From NCBI RefSeq assembly GCF_027596085.1, contig NC_072460.1, positions 9,472,231 to 9,536,230 of the forward strand: a DNA stretch of 64,000 nucleotides, given 5' to 3'. Of this stretch, positions 11,127 to 24,560 are shown one piece after another. The position numbers were made by a program, and so were the translations under genes. The DNA comes from Anoplopoma fimbria. Lineage: Eukaryota > Chordata > Actinopteri > Perciformes > Anoplopomatidae. The notes under the pieces are model-generated. The model had not been told where the DNA came from. It searched no databases and saw nothing but the letters and a program-made list of their open reading frames with translations. The stretch's first letter is position 1. The number at the start of each line of letters is the position of its first letter.

Positions 11127-14100
11127 CTACTGTTTGATTGTATAATTCTGAATGAGACCTTGGAAGTACTCCTGTGTGTTTTTGTATGATTGAAAAATGA
11201 TGATGTGACATTTTGGGAGGAAATACCACAACAGAAAAGAGTAGAGACTGAAGAGTACTGCCAAGGCGTTAAGTGTTTGGATGTGCTTGCCATGGTAAAG
11301 TAAGTATTCAGTGGCAAAGATGATCCAGGTGAGGATCAGCAGGAGCAGGCAGAAGGTAATTGCTTTGGCTTCATTGTAATTTTTTGGGAGGTCTTTTCCC
11401 ATGTAGGAGAAAATAAAGCAAAGAGAGCACAAAGATAAAAGTAAAACCACAGGACCAGAAAATTCTTTTAGATTAATGTCACAACCAAGTATGATTTTGT
11501 CTGGGTACTCAAGTGTTTCATTGTAGGGTTTGGAAGGGGAGAAAGTATAACCAAAAAGAAGTAGGAGCGCCTGAGTAACAAATGCCACAGTGATGACCAG
11601 CCATTGTCCATGATATTTCATCCACCAAGTATGGAGTTTAGGGAACTTGGCCGCTATTTTAAAAATGTAAACAATTTGAAAAGAGCGCACAACAAAACAT
11701 GCTAGACAAACCGTGTAAAACAAGAGAAATGGTAAGAACCTTAAGATACAAAAGGAAACTGTTGGTTTACCAAAATAAAAGAACACACTAAGACTACACA
11801 GACTGTGACAGCCTAAAATTAGGAAGCACATTGGACCCCCAGCAGATCTGACAACAGGTGTGTTGTAGTTGATAGCAAAGAGAACGGATATGGCTAGTGT
11901 GAGGCCCACCAAGGCCAAGGCTGAAACCATGATCAGTATAGCCCTGCTGTCTGTGAATGGGATGTACTCCACCTCCCGCAGATTGCATGATGTACTTCCT
12001 GCTGCAGACCATTCGGTTTCCTTACAGTAAATGCACTTGTAGGGATCCTCTGTTGAACATGAGAAACACAATTTGATAGTAAATTTGAGGTTCACTTTTG
12101 AAAAATCCTCTTTGGGTAAAGAAATATCAAACAGTTAAGGAAGCTGTGTTCGACGTTTAATTTGTGATACTGTATGTTCTCCTAAAATTAGCAAAACTGT
12201 AGCCTACAGTAGATTTCTTTATTAGAGCGTTAATGCGTAGGCTCTGTGTGGACATCGGCGTACCTCCAATCTGTTTTGCCGTGCGGCCACCATAGTACAA
12301 GTGGTAGCGCAGAGATCTACTGCGCATATGTGGAACGTGTCCTCCAAGCAGACAATATAAACAGAACTACTACTTCTCTGTGGTGTCCGCAGCTGTCCGT
12401 GTACACTTGTTTTGGAGTATAAAGTGTCACTTATACTTTCCGCAAGATGGTCAGCGGGTAAAATGAGAGTGGAATCATGACTAGGAAACGTTTGGATCTT
12501 TTATACTCAGCTTTTACAAGTTTTTACTTGCAGCAAACGGACATTTCTCAAAACCCCAGAGTTTTCATTTTTTTAGGCCCATTCCCATTCGCGTAGTTAA
12601 AAACTGTTGGATGTGCATGTACAGTTAAAAACCTGACACTCCTGACCCTCAGGGATGCCACAAGCGTTAATCAAGCTTAACCAGGCCTTGACCCTGACTT
12701 TCACTATACAATTCTGTCTGCCACCGGGCACAATTCTGGGAAACCGAAGGCTCACTGGCGTGCTGGCTAATGATGGCAGCCAGGAACAAACGTGTATGAG
12801 CCATTGTCCATTTAATAATCGAAACAAAAAAACACAACTTTTTTTCTTGGGGGGCCTTTCTAAAAGGAGCAGTGGCAAAAGTTACAATACAACAGGCTTT
12901 TACAATAACGATCTTACGCATATTTATTTTTAGCCTGCTCAATCATCGCATGAAATGAAGCAAAAAGCATTTTTGTCTGCAAAACAGAATCCCTGTATTA
13001 TGGGCCTAAACTGTATAGAACCAATGAATGGAGCGTGGGATGTTCGTGTACTTAACTACTTATATTTCTGGAAGGTGATTGGCTGAGTTAAAAACTGATT
13101 GCATTTCAGGTGGCCTGTTAGTGAAACTATGTTTCAGCTAACAGAGGATTCTGAGGACTAAATTGAAAAAAATATTTGACAGTTACCATGCTCTCTTAGA
13201 GTGTCCAGTCTGTAGAGACACCCACCTCTGTTAAAGGCTTAAAAGTCTATAATTGGCTCCCATCAAGACAAGAATGACAGCAATGCTTTAACAAAATGTT
13301 TTCCTCTCATGTAAAATTATTTACCTGTTTTGTTGATATAAGTTCCATTCGGACAGATTTCACAATCGAAGCAGCATTTGTGGATTCCATCTTGTTTTTT
13401 TGCGAATCCTACATCACATTCTTGGGAGCACAGTGAAGTAGGCACCTGTACAAGACAATTATGTAGCAGACAAGTAAGGACAAGTGCACGATAACACTGT
13501 AAAGGGTGGAGACAAATTATAGAGAAGTGGCAGTATTAAGGTCTATACAGCTTTAAATATTCTAAACAGGGTTTGTAACATGCAATCAACACTGAGCATA
13601 ACATCTAGACGTCCCTGCAAATGACACCATGAACAACCACTATTGGTTGATATTCCTGATATTATGTTTTGTCCCTGTCAACGCTTTTACTAAATATATG
13701 TGCGCTTATGCACTTAACTACACACACATCTTTGCAGAAGTGGGAAAAACAAAACAAAGTATATTTAAATTTACATATAGTATATAAATGTAAATATAAA
13801 ATAAATCCATATAATGTAAAAATTTAAAATAAACCTACTTTTTCCTTTGTGTGCCACTGAATTTTGGTGTTGTTGATGGAGAAATGGAACGTTGGCTGAA
13901 AATCGTAAAAGCCAATCTCCTCTGCATCACCACTTTGGTTCCAGAAAACTATAGAATAGGATCCGAACGCTGGGTCACCATTCTCATCAAAGTGGATACG
14001 TTGATTTAAAAGTGTAAAGTTTGACTTCTTCATCTCTGCGAGAACCTGATATGGGTAGACATTTTTACACTTTCAAATAGTCTTGTCTGTAAGATAAACT

Positions 14101-15836
14101 TGAAAACAAGTTAAATGAATTCTCAGATTATGTGTATACTTACCATGTGTGGGTACACTGTAACATTGCCCTTACATCTGCCTGATTCACATTCCAAGAT
14201 ATTGTGAAAGGCATGAGCGATGGCATACACAGCAGAATAAACAGGAAAATTAAAAGATTGGTCCACAGCGAGGATTTGTTCTGGACTCAGACTACTGCAG
14301 TTGCAAACCTGATTACAAAATGTATTTTGTTGATCATTTCCACAATGAGTCTGGCTTTTGAGAGAATATATAAAATCACTGAAACCAGGTATTGTCTCTT
14401 TTTGCTCAGCAACTCCAATTACAGTTCCAATATTTTTTATTCCTTTCTTCTTGCGGAGCTTCTTGTTTAAGGACCATGCCTCATCTGCTATCCACACCTT
14501 GTTGGTGACATTTAGTTTTATTGCTGATTCAATGAGAGCCTCAGCAGTCCATTCAGGAGCAAAAACAATAATGATACCTATCCTGTGGGCCTCTATCTGT
14601 CTGAAGATTTGGGAGTGATCTGTATATTGATTGAGGCCTTTGGTGTACGCCAGGCAAATCTCAGTGTTCTTAATCCTCTTTATGAACAATTCCCGGCCAT
14701 CATTTCCATATTCATCATCAACGTTAAGGAAAGCAACCCAGCGCCAGTTAAAGTGTTGCACAATATTAACAAGCCCTTCTATGTGTTCTCCATTGGGATG
14801 CATGGTTCGTAGGAAAGAGGGAAAATTCTGTTTTCTTGAAAAGACCGAACTACCAGCTCCATAACTGACCTGTAAAAGAGTAATGTAAAAAAGAATGATT
14901 TTCAGTGACAAATTTTCAAATGTCACATTAAAACACATTTGACATTAAATTGATGAGAACATATTACTTTTAAGAGTAACAGAGAAATTGTCATTATTTT
15001 AGTGACACATTTAAAAGCTGTTATCATTTTTTTTAAATGTATGTAAGACATTTTTTTATCTCTTAATGTATCCATAGGAATTTACCATAGGAATGAGATC
15101 CATCATGAACAGTGGGGCTACAGTCAGGGCCTGAGTACTTGTATAAGGGCCGATCACTGCCATCACTTTGGACAGTTTCTTGTGTGGTTCAGCCCAAGGT
15201 TGGATAAAATCATTGACTGAGAGGAGTTTCAAAATGCCTGGAAAATTGTGTGTATCTGAGCAGTGGTCAAATATCTCATAGCCAAGAGATACATTTGGCA
15301 GGAGGTTGGTGGAGTTATTGATTTCCTCTACAGAGAATCTCATCAACTGAAACCTCCGATAACTTGACAGGATCAAGGGTTTACTGTGGATAGAGGAAGG
15401 AAAGTGAGAGAATAAGAGAATTTGCCTGTACAGGCATGTATATCTAAAACAAGATCATAATGGAACAAGAATTGAGGTCAATAATGCATACTTGATGTTC
15501 TTCAACTTCGATAGTTCTTTGGGAAAATCATACTAGCTATATCCACTGACTTGAAAGCTAAAACCTTGAGTGTGTGATCTGTCGTGTATTAACACCAGGC
15601 GTTTATTATTTTCAACCTCAAAAGATATCCTTTGAGACTTATTGTAAGACTCACCTGGAGCAGTCGATAGCCTCTGGTCTGTCTTGTTTAGCAGCGGAAC
15701 TATCTTGATGAATATCAAAAAGTCCAGCCAACAAATAATCTCCTTCCAGCTGAAATTCTGAGGCTGGGGCAGTGCATTGAGCCAAGGCATGTAGAAAAGT
15801 TTCCAGGAGAAGCAGAGAAACCAAGAAGTGTTTCAT
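11127..15836 (-). CDS. V2R-type chemoreceptor (OlfC), copy B, complete
   Basis: Class C GPCR. Exons: 15836-15655, 15383-15086, 14869-14144, 14045-13839, 13445-13325, 12049-11127; all GT/AG, total 2457 nt, i.e. 818 residues plus stop, with phases that fit throughout. Residues 1-20 form a signal peptide (MKHFLVSLLLLETFLHALAQ). Exons 1-4 give the Venus-flytrap ligand-binding domain (FSVEEINNSTNLLPN; VNIVQHFNWRWVAF). Exon 5 and the start of exon 6 give the cysteine-rich linker (CCFDCEICPNGTY; CIYC). Exon 6 carries the seven-helix domain from about residue 535, with the family C signature FLPKCHIIIF near the end. The start was chosen for the signal peptide and its match to copy A. No stops or missing exons, so it is probably functional; its ligand cannot be predicted. 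It is transcribed in the same direction as copy A and rer1. Confidence 0.93.
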
Positions 15837-15979
15837 TGTGCTAGTTAGCCTACCGATACGAGATCTGATGTGAGCTATGAAATTAGAGCGGATACGAGTA
15901 GTCAGAAATACCTAATGGAGAAGAATAAACAAATGAGTATGCAAAACTCATCTCAGGTGTCCCTACAGTCCCTGTGATA

Positions 15980-16690
15980 CAGTGCATTTAAAAAGTAGAC
16001 ACCTTCCTTTACATCTCATTTGTTGTTGCAGCCTTGTTTTCTGAAATCGTTTGAATATTTTTTTCCCAGATCAATCTACCCTAAATATCCAATAATGACA
16101 AAGTGAAAACAGGACTGTAGGTTTTTTTTGCAAATTTATAAAAACAAAGCAACCGATATATCACATGGTCCCTAAGTATTCAGAACATTTGCTATGGCAC
16201 TTGAAATTTAGCTCAGGTGCCTCCCATTTCTATTGATCATCTTTCATATGTTTCTACACCTTGATTGGAGTCCCATCACTCGTAGTACAGTACCAGTCAA
16301 AAGTTTGGACACACCTTCTCATTCAACTACTTTGAAGAATGTAAAATATAAAACATATTCTAGTTTGTTGAGCATTTGTTTGTTTACCACATAATTCCAT
16401 ATGTGTTCCTTCATAGTTTGGATGTCTTCAATATTAATCTACAATGTAGAAAAAAATAAAAATAAAAATAAAGAAAAACCATTGAATGAGAAGGTGTGTC
16501 CAAACTTTTGACTGGTACTGTAAATGAAATGGATTGCACAAGATTTGGAAAGGCACACACCTGTTTCTATAAGTGGTCTGACAGCTGTCAATGCCCATTG
16601 GAGCAAAAACCCGGCCATGAGGTCAAAGGAACTGACTGCAGAGCTCAGAGACAGGAACAGTTCTCCCAGGAACACTGACCTCCATTAATC
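15980..16690 (+). mobile_element. Tc1-like transposon fragment, interrupted by a MITE
   Basis: Starts after TA at 15978-15979 with cagtgcatttaaaaag and runs through typical Tc1-family 5' sequence (ttgctatggcac, gatttggaaaggcacacacc, gagcaaaaacccggccatgag). The transposase region is not present; the copy breaks off near 16690. At 16288-16520 it is split by a smaller element. It lies between V2R-B and the 3' end of rer1. Confidence 0.75.
16288..16520. mobile_element. 233-bp MITE with perfect 39-bp inverted repeats
   Basis: Arms at 16288-16326 and 16482-16520 are exact reverse complements (39 of 39 by eye), beginning cagtaccagtcaaaagtttg. TA flanks both ends (16286-16287 and 16521-16522), as in Tc1/mariner target duplications. 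It has no coding capacity. The perfect arms suggest recent insertion into the older Tc1-like fragment. Confidence 0.9.
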
Positions 16691-19009
16691 CAAAACAAAA
16701 AATCGAAGAAAGGAAATCGTCTTCCTGATGTGATGAGTGAATGTAGAAAACAGCAACATATGTGGCCTGTTTTGCACAGTAGTTCTATTAACTTGCGTTT
16801 TTAATCACATCTGCACTTTTTGATTGTCGTTTTCTTCCATTTCTCATCGCATCAATCTAGGGATGTTTATTGTGTGTGAAAGATTCTAAGTGATTTATTA
16901 ACTGTACTGAAAGGGAGTCAAGTTAAGTAAATAAAAATGTACAGACACCTTTGGCCCTGATTAGATTTGTTGTTTGACCTTAAATTCTCCTCCATGAATA
17001 TCTGGAAAATATGAGGCAGAGACAACGATGTAATGTTTGAAGGGACACAGCCTCTTTAATAGCATTTGGAGTGAAAAAAATTACACTTAAGTTGTTAAAA
17101 TCAAGTTTTTGTTTATAACTGTAGCACAGGAAAACGATAACATGCAGTCTATGAGAAACATTTAATTCATCCAATCTAGAACCCAATTAACCAGTTCTGC
17201 TTGCATCAATTTCAACTGAAATGGATTTAAACACTTGGAAACAATATGGTGGTTGAAAGAAAAAACTAAAATAAAAATAATCTCAAAAAATTCCATATTT
17301 TCAAATATATATATATACACAAATCCTACTGACAACCCTTTGAAACAAACTTTTTACAGGAAAATGTCTTGATCCCTTACTACAATGCTGATCAAAGTTT
17401 AATAATGACAGATAATCCCCAGCATTCTGATAAAAATGGAGAAAAACAAATCAACAGATTTATAGAAAAGAGTGTGATCGCCACCCACTTCATTCATTTG
17501 TTATAATAAAAGCTTTCAATCTCTGTGTTCTTATGTTTCCTCTGCAAAAGAAAGAGAACAAAAGTTTGCTTGGAATGACTACATTTGCCATAAAGTTTTT
17601 CAAAGTAAACACAGATTTTAAAGTACTAAAACAGCTAGTCTACATATATCAAATGGACCCCAGGCTTTGAAACCTAGATGGGCAAATGTTTCAAAGAGAA
17701 GGTATTCGGGTTAGATGTGTAATTGCGTGACTATTATCTCAGATTAGACTTTGTTATGAATTCGCCTTGAATACTGGCTGTGCAATTCGAAGACAAAGTA
17801 TATTTTTATTAATGACACATAATGTTCTAAAGATCTGACTTAAAACAAATTAATTGACTTGCCATATCAAGCTGAATTGTTCCTAACATACAGTAATGCA
17901 AAGTAATTTGGTTTATAGGGGTGCTCAATGACACAGTATCCCAGCTCTACAAAGGGGCTAAAGTAGAAAGAACTGATTTAAGGTAGACCACAGGCTACAG
18001 GAGACTAAAAGGGTTGGGATTAGTGAAACTTGCTTTGAATAATGCATTCAATGATGTGGTGGGTGGGTGGCTTAAGATTCAAGTCAGGTCCCTGTTAATC
18101 ATCCATAATGATGCTTTCTCCACTGGCTATGCTAGTGAGAATCAGGTAACAAAAAGATGTGTTAGGTGCCAATACAAGATAATCATCAATCTAAAATGAT
18201 TTGGGCTGAGTATAGGCTAATCATTAAAGAGATGAATTATGATAGGCGTTTTTCTGCCTGTCATGAATGCATATTCATGTAAAATGTGACTAATTTTCCT
18301 GCATGTACACGTGTCTGTGCATGTAGTACAGAGGACTGGCTGAGACACTTGTGACCCAGAGCAGCCACACAATTTTATGACAAAAGATGAAATGATTCAA
18401 CTTAAAGACATTGCATTTCCTTCAGATTCATCTTACACATTTAATCATGTCATGTTTCTAACACTACTGACTTTCAATATATAACTTGTTACAAATAAGT
18501 AGGTACCAATATATTAATCAAAAGTTGGCAGATTTATTTCACTTGGGAGAAGGAGATGTACCGGAATCACCATTATTGAAAAAAATAATAATATAAAAAA
18601 AAAAAGAATCACTAATTTCACGGCAACTTTTTCAGTGTGGTTTCTCCTTGGTGACTTTATACTTACCCCATGGAGTTAAAAAGGCAAAAGGCAGCAATTA
18701 GTCTCACCTACTACTGAACAATAGCAGACCAATCCTAAAATGAGGATCGGGTACCTCAAGAAAAAATTGAAGAAAAAAAACCCAACCCCGAGATAGACAA
18801 AGGCAATAATCCCAGACTAATTTGATCCATGCTGGTCATATCCTCATCTGAACCATGGATCAACATTTTTTTTTTTTTTTTTCATGTCATGTTTTCATGT
18901 TACTGTCCCGCTTAGAAAAAGGAAAATCAATCTCTAACCCTTGTCACACCCCACTAACTGTGACCGATAAATTTAAAATGAGAAGGAGGGGAAGGGTAGG
19001 TGGGAGATT
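16691..19009 (-). other. 3' flank and likely 3' UTR of rer1
   Basis: No coding exon seen. Downstream of the rer1 stop, AATAAA words on the minus strand occur at 18538-18533 and 17810-17805, giving possible 3' UTRs of about 0.5 or 1.2 kb. A (T)n tract lies near 18868-18881 on the plus strand. Confidence 0.4.
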
Positions 19010-22000
19010 CTAACTAGCAAAAGTTTTCCCTGTTTCGTCCTTGCCTTTGTATGTCCTCTTCCCATGTGTGAAGGGCAGGTATCTGTACTTGACCATATGC
19101 TAGAGAAAGTGAGAAGGAAAAAGAGGAGAGTTAGCAACAAGTATTCCTAGGATTTGCTTTAACATATTTTTACTAATCCCATGTGGTGGGAGTAGATCAA
19201 GGATAGCAGGTTTTATCAGGTAGATTAAAAAAGACAAGGAATTAGTGCTTTACATGAGGTATTCAGATATTCAATATTAAACAATTGTTCTGCATATAAA
19301 AGTTTGACATAAACCCCTGAACACTAAATGCAGTCAAATAAAATATCCCTTCAACTTCATACACAGCTCATGTTCATGGTGCGTGATGAAGAGATATGCT
19401 TCTCGACTCTGCATTTGTCACAACCAATAGATTTTCTATGTAATCCAAATCAATGCCATGTTTGCATTACACTGTGACTCCAGTACAGCTAAAGTGTCAA
19501 CATATGCAGTGCACTTGTATGTGTCAGTCAATGTACACTCTTTACCTTGATCTGCCTTTTCATGGTGATGCAGAAGAGCATGATGAAGTACATTACAAGT
19601 ATAGGCCAGAACACTGGCACATTGAAGGCTTCAAAAAATGTGCAAATCATGGCGATGACGATGCCTTTTGTCGCCGAATGCCTGGCAAGACAAGTAAGAA
19701 CCACAGTTAAAACAGTCTAACCACATTAATGAAGCATAACTCAAAACATCCTCACCTCGTAACCACAGAAATTTACTGAATGCATATGTATGACTTCACA
19801 CTAAAGGAAATTTAGCATTGTTGGGAGACTAGTGGAATTGTAATAATGGGGAATGGATTTGAGTTCATAAGATGAAATAAATCCATATAGGAAAGTGCAA
19901 GATAAGTGGAAACTAATATAACGCACAATGAACAAAAGCTTTTTGGCTAACCTTAATTTCTTAACCTGTTCTATTGTAACTTATTTTCTCAAGTTCAGTT
20001 AACGCAGTGAGTTTGAAAACAACTGATAAATAAACTATTCAACGCTGTAACAGTTATCTCACATTATTAAAAACAGTTTTATTTTAACCACATGAAGAGG
20101 GAAACCAGAGATCATTGTTTAATTCAATATGAAAATGCCAGCTGCATCTCTTCCTGTTTCAGTGCACAAGAGGACAAAGACCCTTTCATTGATACATTTT
20201 TATAATGCTAAAACTGCTAAAAGATTTGTGAACTTTCCTGGTGAAGGTTTGTCAAGCCAGGCGTCAAATAAGTTTTACATTAAATTTCTCTACGCATGAT
20301 CTATGGATGGAAGTAGAGAATAAGTCGAGATGAGGATGCAAGATCACACAGCTTCACAAGCAAATACATACCGGGTAATTCAAGGCAACATCTTTGTTTT
20401 AATTTATTATTTATTTATTATTATTATCAGAGAGGAGCTCTGCATGACTAATGTTGACCACAGGTAATTTCAAAGGAGATCATTTGCAATCACTGTGGCT
20501 GACAATGACAGGTGGCCAGGCAATGAGCTGGACTCACCAGAATTTGAATTCAGGCAACCTCCTGATGAAAGGGCGGAACTCCTCGTTTTGCTTGGTGGGG
20601 AGGGATGGGCCCTCATCTGCAGGAGAGAGAGTTTTTGGGTGATGTGTTGTAGTTATTAAAAAAAGTGTAATCCTCAAGCACGACTCAGCATTAAGACCAA
20701 CAACGTACAAGCAAAAACATAAAAAACACTATTTGATCTAAAGCATTATTACTTTCAGGTTTTAATTTCTTAAAAAGACCCAATTACTTTGGAACCGACA
20801 CTGGTCTGAAATGTTTTCAATCTATAATACCAATTTATGCATAAAGGAAAAGCATATTAGGCCAAATAAGGGGAATTAACTACTTCACATTAGTTTTTTG
20901 CTGAGATGTGTCTGCACTTAACTTCCGAGAGATTATTTGTTGGAGCACACATGGCGGGCACTATATTTTATTTCATTGATCTTTTAACAAGTTTGACTTC
21001 ATGGATGTTGGGCTCTTCTTTTGTTTGGATCAATACATCTCAAAATCTTAAAAAGTGTTGCACACTTCCAACCAAATACAAAGAATTTCAACTCCATCCT
21101 CAGATAGAAATCTACAATAGTATTTTTATCTCTTTGGACAGCTATATATATACACTAAGGAAGCTTATGTAACATAAGTGATTCTGCATACCTGTGTTTT
21201 GTATGGAAAAGTGTTCTTATTGCTCTTTGATGTTGAACATAATTTGTGAAAGTTAAAAGCCTAAATAAACAGCCAGTTAACAACCCATACGTAACCTTCT
21301 GCAAAGTACACAACATGACAATTGTACAAAAGCTGATCAGATTTAATGGATTCAACTTGCCTTCGTCAAGCAGTGAAGGATCCACTTTTGGCGATAGAAA
21401 AGCAATGAACAGGTTGAGATGGTAGATTCCCAAAGCATATGTTACTATATACCAACCCTGAAAGGCAGCATAAGAAACATCACTGCATTAACAGGATTTC
21501 TGGGCATCCAGAAAACATGAATGTGCGGCTTATGTTAGTGAAAATTACGCACGCATATGGGCAAGAACATCTTCATGGAAACAGAACAGGCAAGTTGGCA
21601 AATTATCAAAACACACTTATCGCACATTAGACAGTTGGGGTACAAAATAAGAAAGATGTACAGTCACTATCCTCTTGTAATGTCCTCTAAGATAGATAGA
21701 TATAGATAACAATCCAGTACAACAGCACAAACTACTAGTTAAATTATTAGTAGAGGTGACTGAACACCTTATAAAAAGTTAAAATTTCAGGACAAGTTAA
21801 ACATTTGGTTGCAGTGTTGCTTTTATTACAACTATGTACAACTCTCATGGCTCACAACGATATAGTAAATGGAAAAAAACTGAAAATGAACAATTACCTG
21901 TAGTATGTACACTCTGATCATGTAGACAGCAGTAAGTAGTAGAGTGGCTGCCCATCGCACTGCATAGAATGGCGTTGACTTGTCTAGCCATGACTGATAG

Positions 22001-22634
22001 ACCTGTTACAAAAATATAATAAAGGAATCAGAGGGAGAGAATATCACTCATGAACAAGCAATACACAACCTCAGAATAAAGAAAAATGCAGAGCCTTTGA
22101 AAAACAGTCTGTTCTGGAATACTGTTCCGCCTTTATGCATATCATGCAAAGGACAGATTAAACCTTCAAATAAGTCTGGTTTAGGAAATTGGAAGAATTC
22201 AACAGGTTCAGCAGCACTGGTCCTCTGACATTCCAGTGCAGAAGACTTCTGAAGATAAAATGCCAGTGGCATAACAAATTAATTCCATAGAACTGACTTT
22301 AGTCACCAACAGCTTCATTGATACAAATTTAACATTTAAGCAGATATCTGAATATATAAACTTGTGTTAGCAAGGTAGATAGACTGGTGCTTTATAAATC
22401 AGAATCACCTTTATTGGCCAAGTAGGTGTGCACATTTGACTAACTCTCTCTTTACATATGATATGCAATCCAGTATTAAGGCCAGTGTATAAAATCCTTT
22501 AATCCCTAATTACCTAAAATACATATTTGTGATCTGAATAGAAAACATGTTACCTGTCCAATCCGTGTGAAAAAGGCTGCAACTACAGATGGTTTCCCAT
22601 GGATTGACTCCCCAACACTGTCCCCTTCTGACAT
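19010..22634 (-). CDS. rer1: RER1, ER retention/retrieval sorting receptor
   Basis: Multi-pass Golgi membrane protein that returns ER membrane proteins and unassembled subunits to the ER by COPI vesicles (family knowledge). Coding exons: 22634-22554, 22002-21898, 21457-21361, 20616-20538, 19681-19546, 19099-19010; 195 residues, against 196 in human. The product starts [16 protein letters not shown] and ends GKTFAS; hydrophobic stretches are [43 protein letters not shown] and [13 protein letters not shown]. Frames join cleanly at every border. The intron after 21361 starts with GC (GAAG/GCAAGT) and ends with AG; only this join gives the conserved [18 protein letters not shown]. The start codon lies one base inside the second exon, so a non-coding first exon is needed. 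A decayed copy of the 79-nt exon lies at 4324-4402. Confidence 0.97.
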
Positions 22635-24016
22635 TCTGCCAGCAAAGATGACATTTTGATTAGTGGTGAATGGATGTAGGCTACTTGGCTAGTAGGACTT
22701 AAACAGACTTTACATTTCATATAATATGCAAAAGTCTAGCATCACTCATTCTAAGGTATAATAGCAGGAAGTTCAATTAAGTTTGTAAGACAGCAAGGTA
22801 GAACCTTTCCCAGCCAACAAAGTTTTTGTGAAGAGAAAAGACACGTTAATATTTACTTCACATTTTGTTTATTGCCTCTTTTACTTATGTTTTACATCTT
22901 AGTAGGGGTAAGTAGTAAATGTAAAAGTCTTATTTAGTATAATAAACATTTATACTATACAACTAAAAACATACGTTGGTAATGAAAATCTAGTGCTAAT
23001 AATAAGCATCCAGTGTGAAGAAAGTACTCCCAATAATATTTGAAAAAGTAGAGAAGGACATGAATATTTTTGTATGCACCAGTACATGTTTTCTTAAATT
23101 TTAAATAAACTTTGTGCCTGCTTTTTACTTAAGGCATTGACAAATAACCAATCAAGTAAGGTTAGTTAAGAGGGTAAACGCGCCTACTGAAATGTGTGAT
23201 CAGCTCTGTAAAGATGAAGCCCTTGGAACTGTGAAGAGCAGAATGTGGACGCTGTGTGTTATGTAGTTAAGTGAGTCCAGATGGGGAAGCTGTCTGATAG
23301 ACATAAAACCAGTGCAAAAAAAGTGATATCAATGTAGATAACGAAAATGGGGGAAATCTTGTTGTCGCTCTGTTTAAACTAACAAACTGGATATGGTAAC
23401 CTAAACCTGACAAGTGGCGTCATATTTCGGCTGCTTTCACTTCGCACTTCAGTGATCCATTGATTCGACGAGTACAGAGTAGATCATAGCTACATGTTCT
23501 GTGTAACGTTAACGTTAGCTGGTTGCCCTACTTTTAACATAGCAGATCGGGGTTAAGTTACAGGTATTTCATTACCGACTCGCGTTGTGTTACCGTAGCG
23601 ATCGCAGTGTCTTTAAATGAGTAATTTCCACATGCAACGTTAGCTTAAAAAAAGGCAAAATCGTGGAGAGCTGTTAGTAATTGTGGCTAACGTTAGCTAG
23701 CTGCATACCTAGCAAACAGGCTTGGGCGACCAGGAAGGCAGCTAATAAGTCACATTTATCGTAACAACCTCTCTTGGAAAAGCACATCATGGATACGACG
23801 GAAACAAAACATGCAATAACTGTTACAACCGTCTCGTCAATGTCATTATTTCACAGAAAGAACATAACTCACGTTAGCTCAAAAATTAGCCATAGGAATA
23901 GCTAACTAGTCATCTAAATGCACATTGCCCTTTGGCCCAAATCCTCGCTTGTATGGGTTATGTAGTTTTCGTAAAGCTTCGGTTAACCCCTATAGGTCCT
24001 TAAATGAATGAAAGCG

Positions 24017-24140
24017 ACTACATTTCCCTCAGCTCCAGCTTAAATCCTATCAAAACCTGGCACAAGAAAGTGTAGTTTATGACCCACTCTATTTCCATTG
24101 CAATTGATGTTGATCAGGGAAACGTTGAACTACAAGTACC
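24017..24140 (+). promoter_or_regulatory. Two ZNF143/Staf-like motifs in the rer1 5' region
   Basis: ACTACATTTCCC at 24017-24028 and ACTACAAGTACC at 24129-24140 resemble the ACTACAnnTCCC core of vertebrate ZNF143/Staf promoter sites; the second has one mismatch. They lie in what would be rer1 intron 1, near the presumed promoter. Confidence 0.45.
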
Positions 24141-24373
24141 AGCAGGGATTGCTACAGTCTGACAACTCACTTCCGACGATACAGTAGTACGTTGCCAACG
24201 GCTAGCCAGCTAACGTTAGCCCAGTTAGAAATCAAACCACTCTAGCAGCCACATCCACACTCCCTGAACGACACAGTGATTACCACGTGCGTTTCTTCGT
24301 TTGAGAACGTGTCTGCGTCTCTTGGTTGTGTTTACAACAATGGCGAAGATGATCCATGACAGTCATTTCTTAC

Positions 24374-24560
24374 CTGATACGGCCGCTGTGTCACTACCCG
24401 GCTCTACCTAGCTAGCTAAACTAGCCACTTCTCGCTGTTAACACGTCAGTACTTCCGCGAGGATTCGAGCCAGAGCTGACGGCAGGCAGGAGAGTCGAGC
24501 CCAGAGAGAGTTCCTTTATCTCCGTTCCCTTTACAGCAATGCAGCCTCTCAATAGTTTCC
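24374..24560 (-). promoter_or_regulatory. rer1: Probable rer1 non-coding first exon and promoter
   Basis: On the minus strand a good donor (TATCAG/GTAAGA) ends a GC-rich stretch at 24374, consistent with a 5' UTR exon that would splice to 22635. The upstream border is a guess. The block 23.4-24.5 kb is comparatively CpG-rich for the window. Confidence 0.55.

Noticed and set aside
12597..12942. Open frames on both strands in V2R-B intron 5
   Set aside because: No domain, no splice fit with the V2R frame and both strands open; chance.
14204..14864. Several plus-strand open frames of 75-88 codons
   Set aside because: Antisense shadows of V2R-B exon 3.
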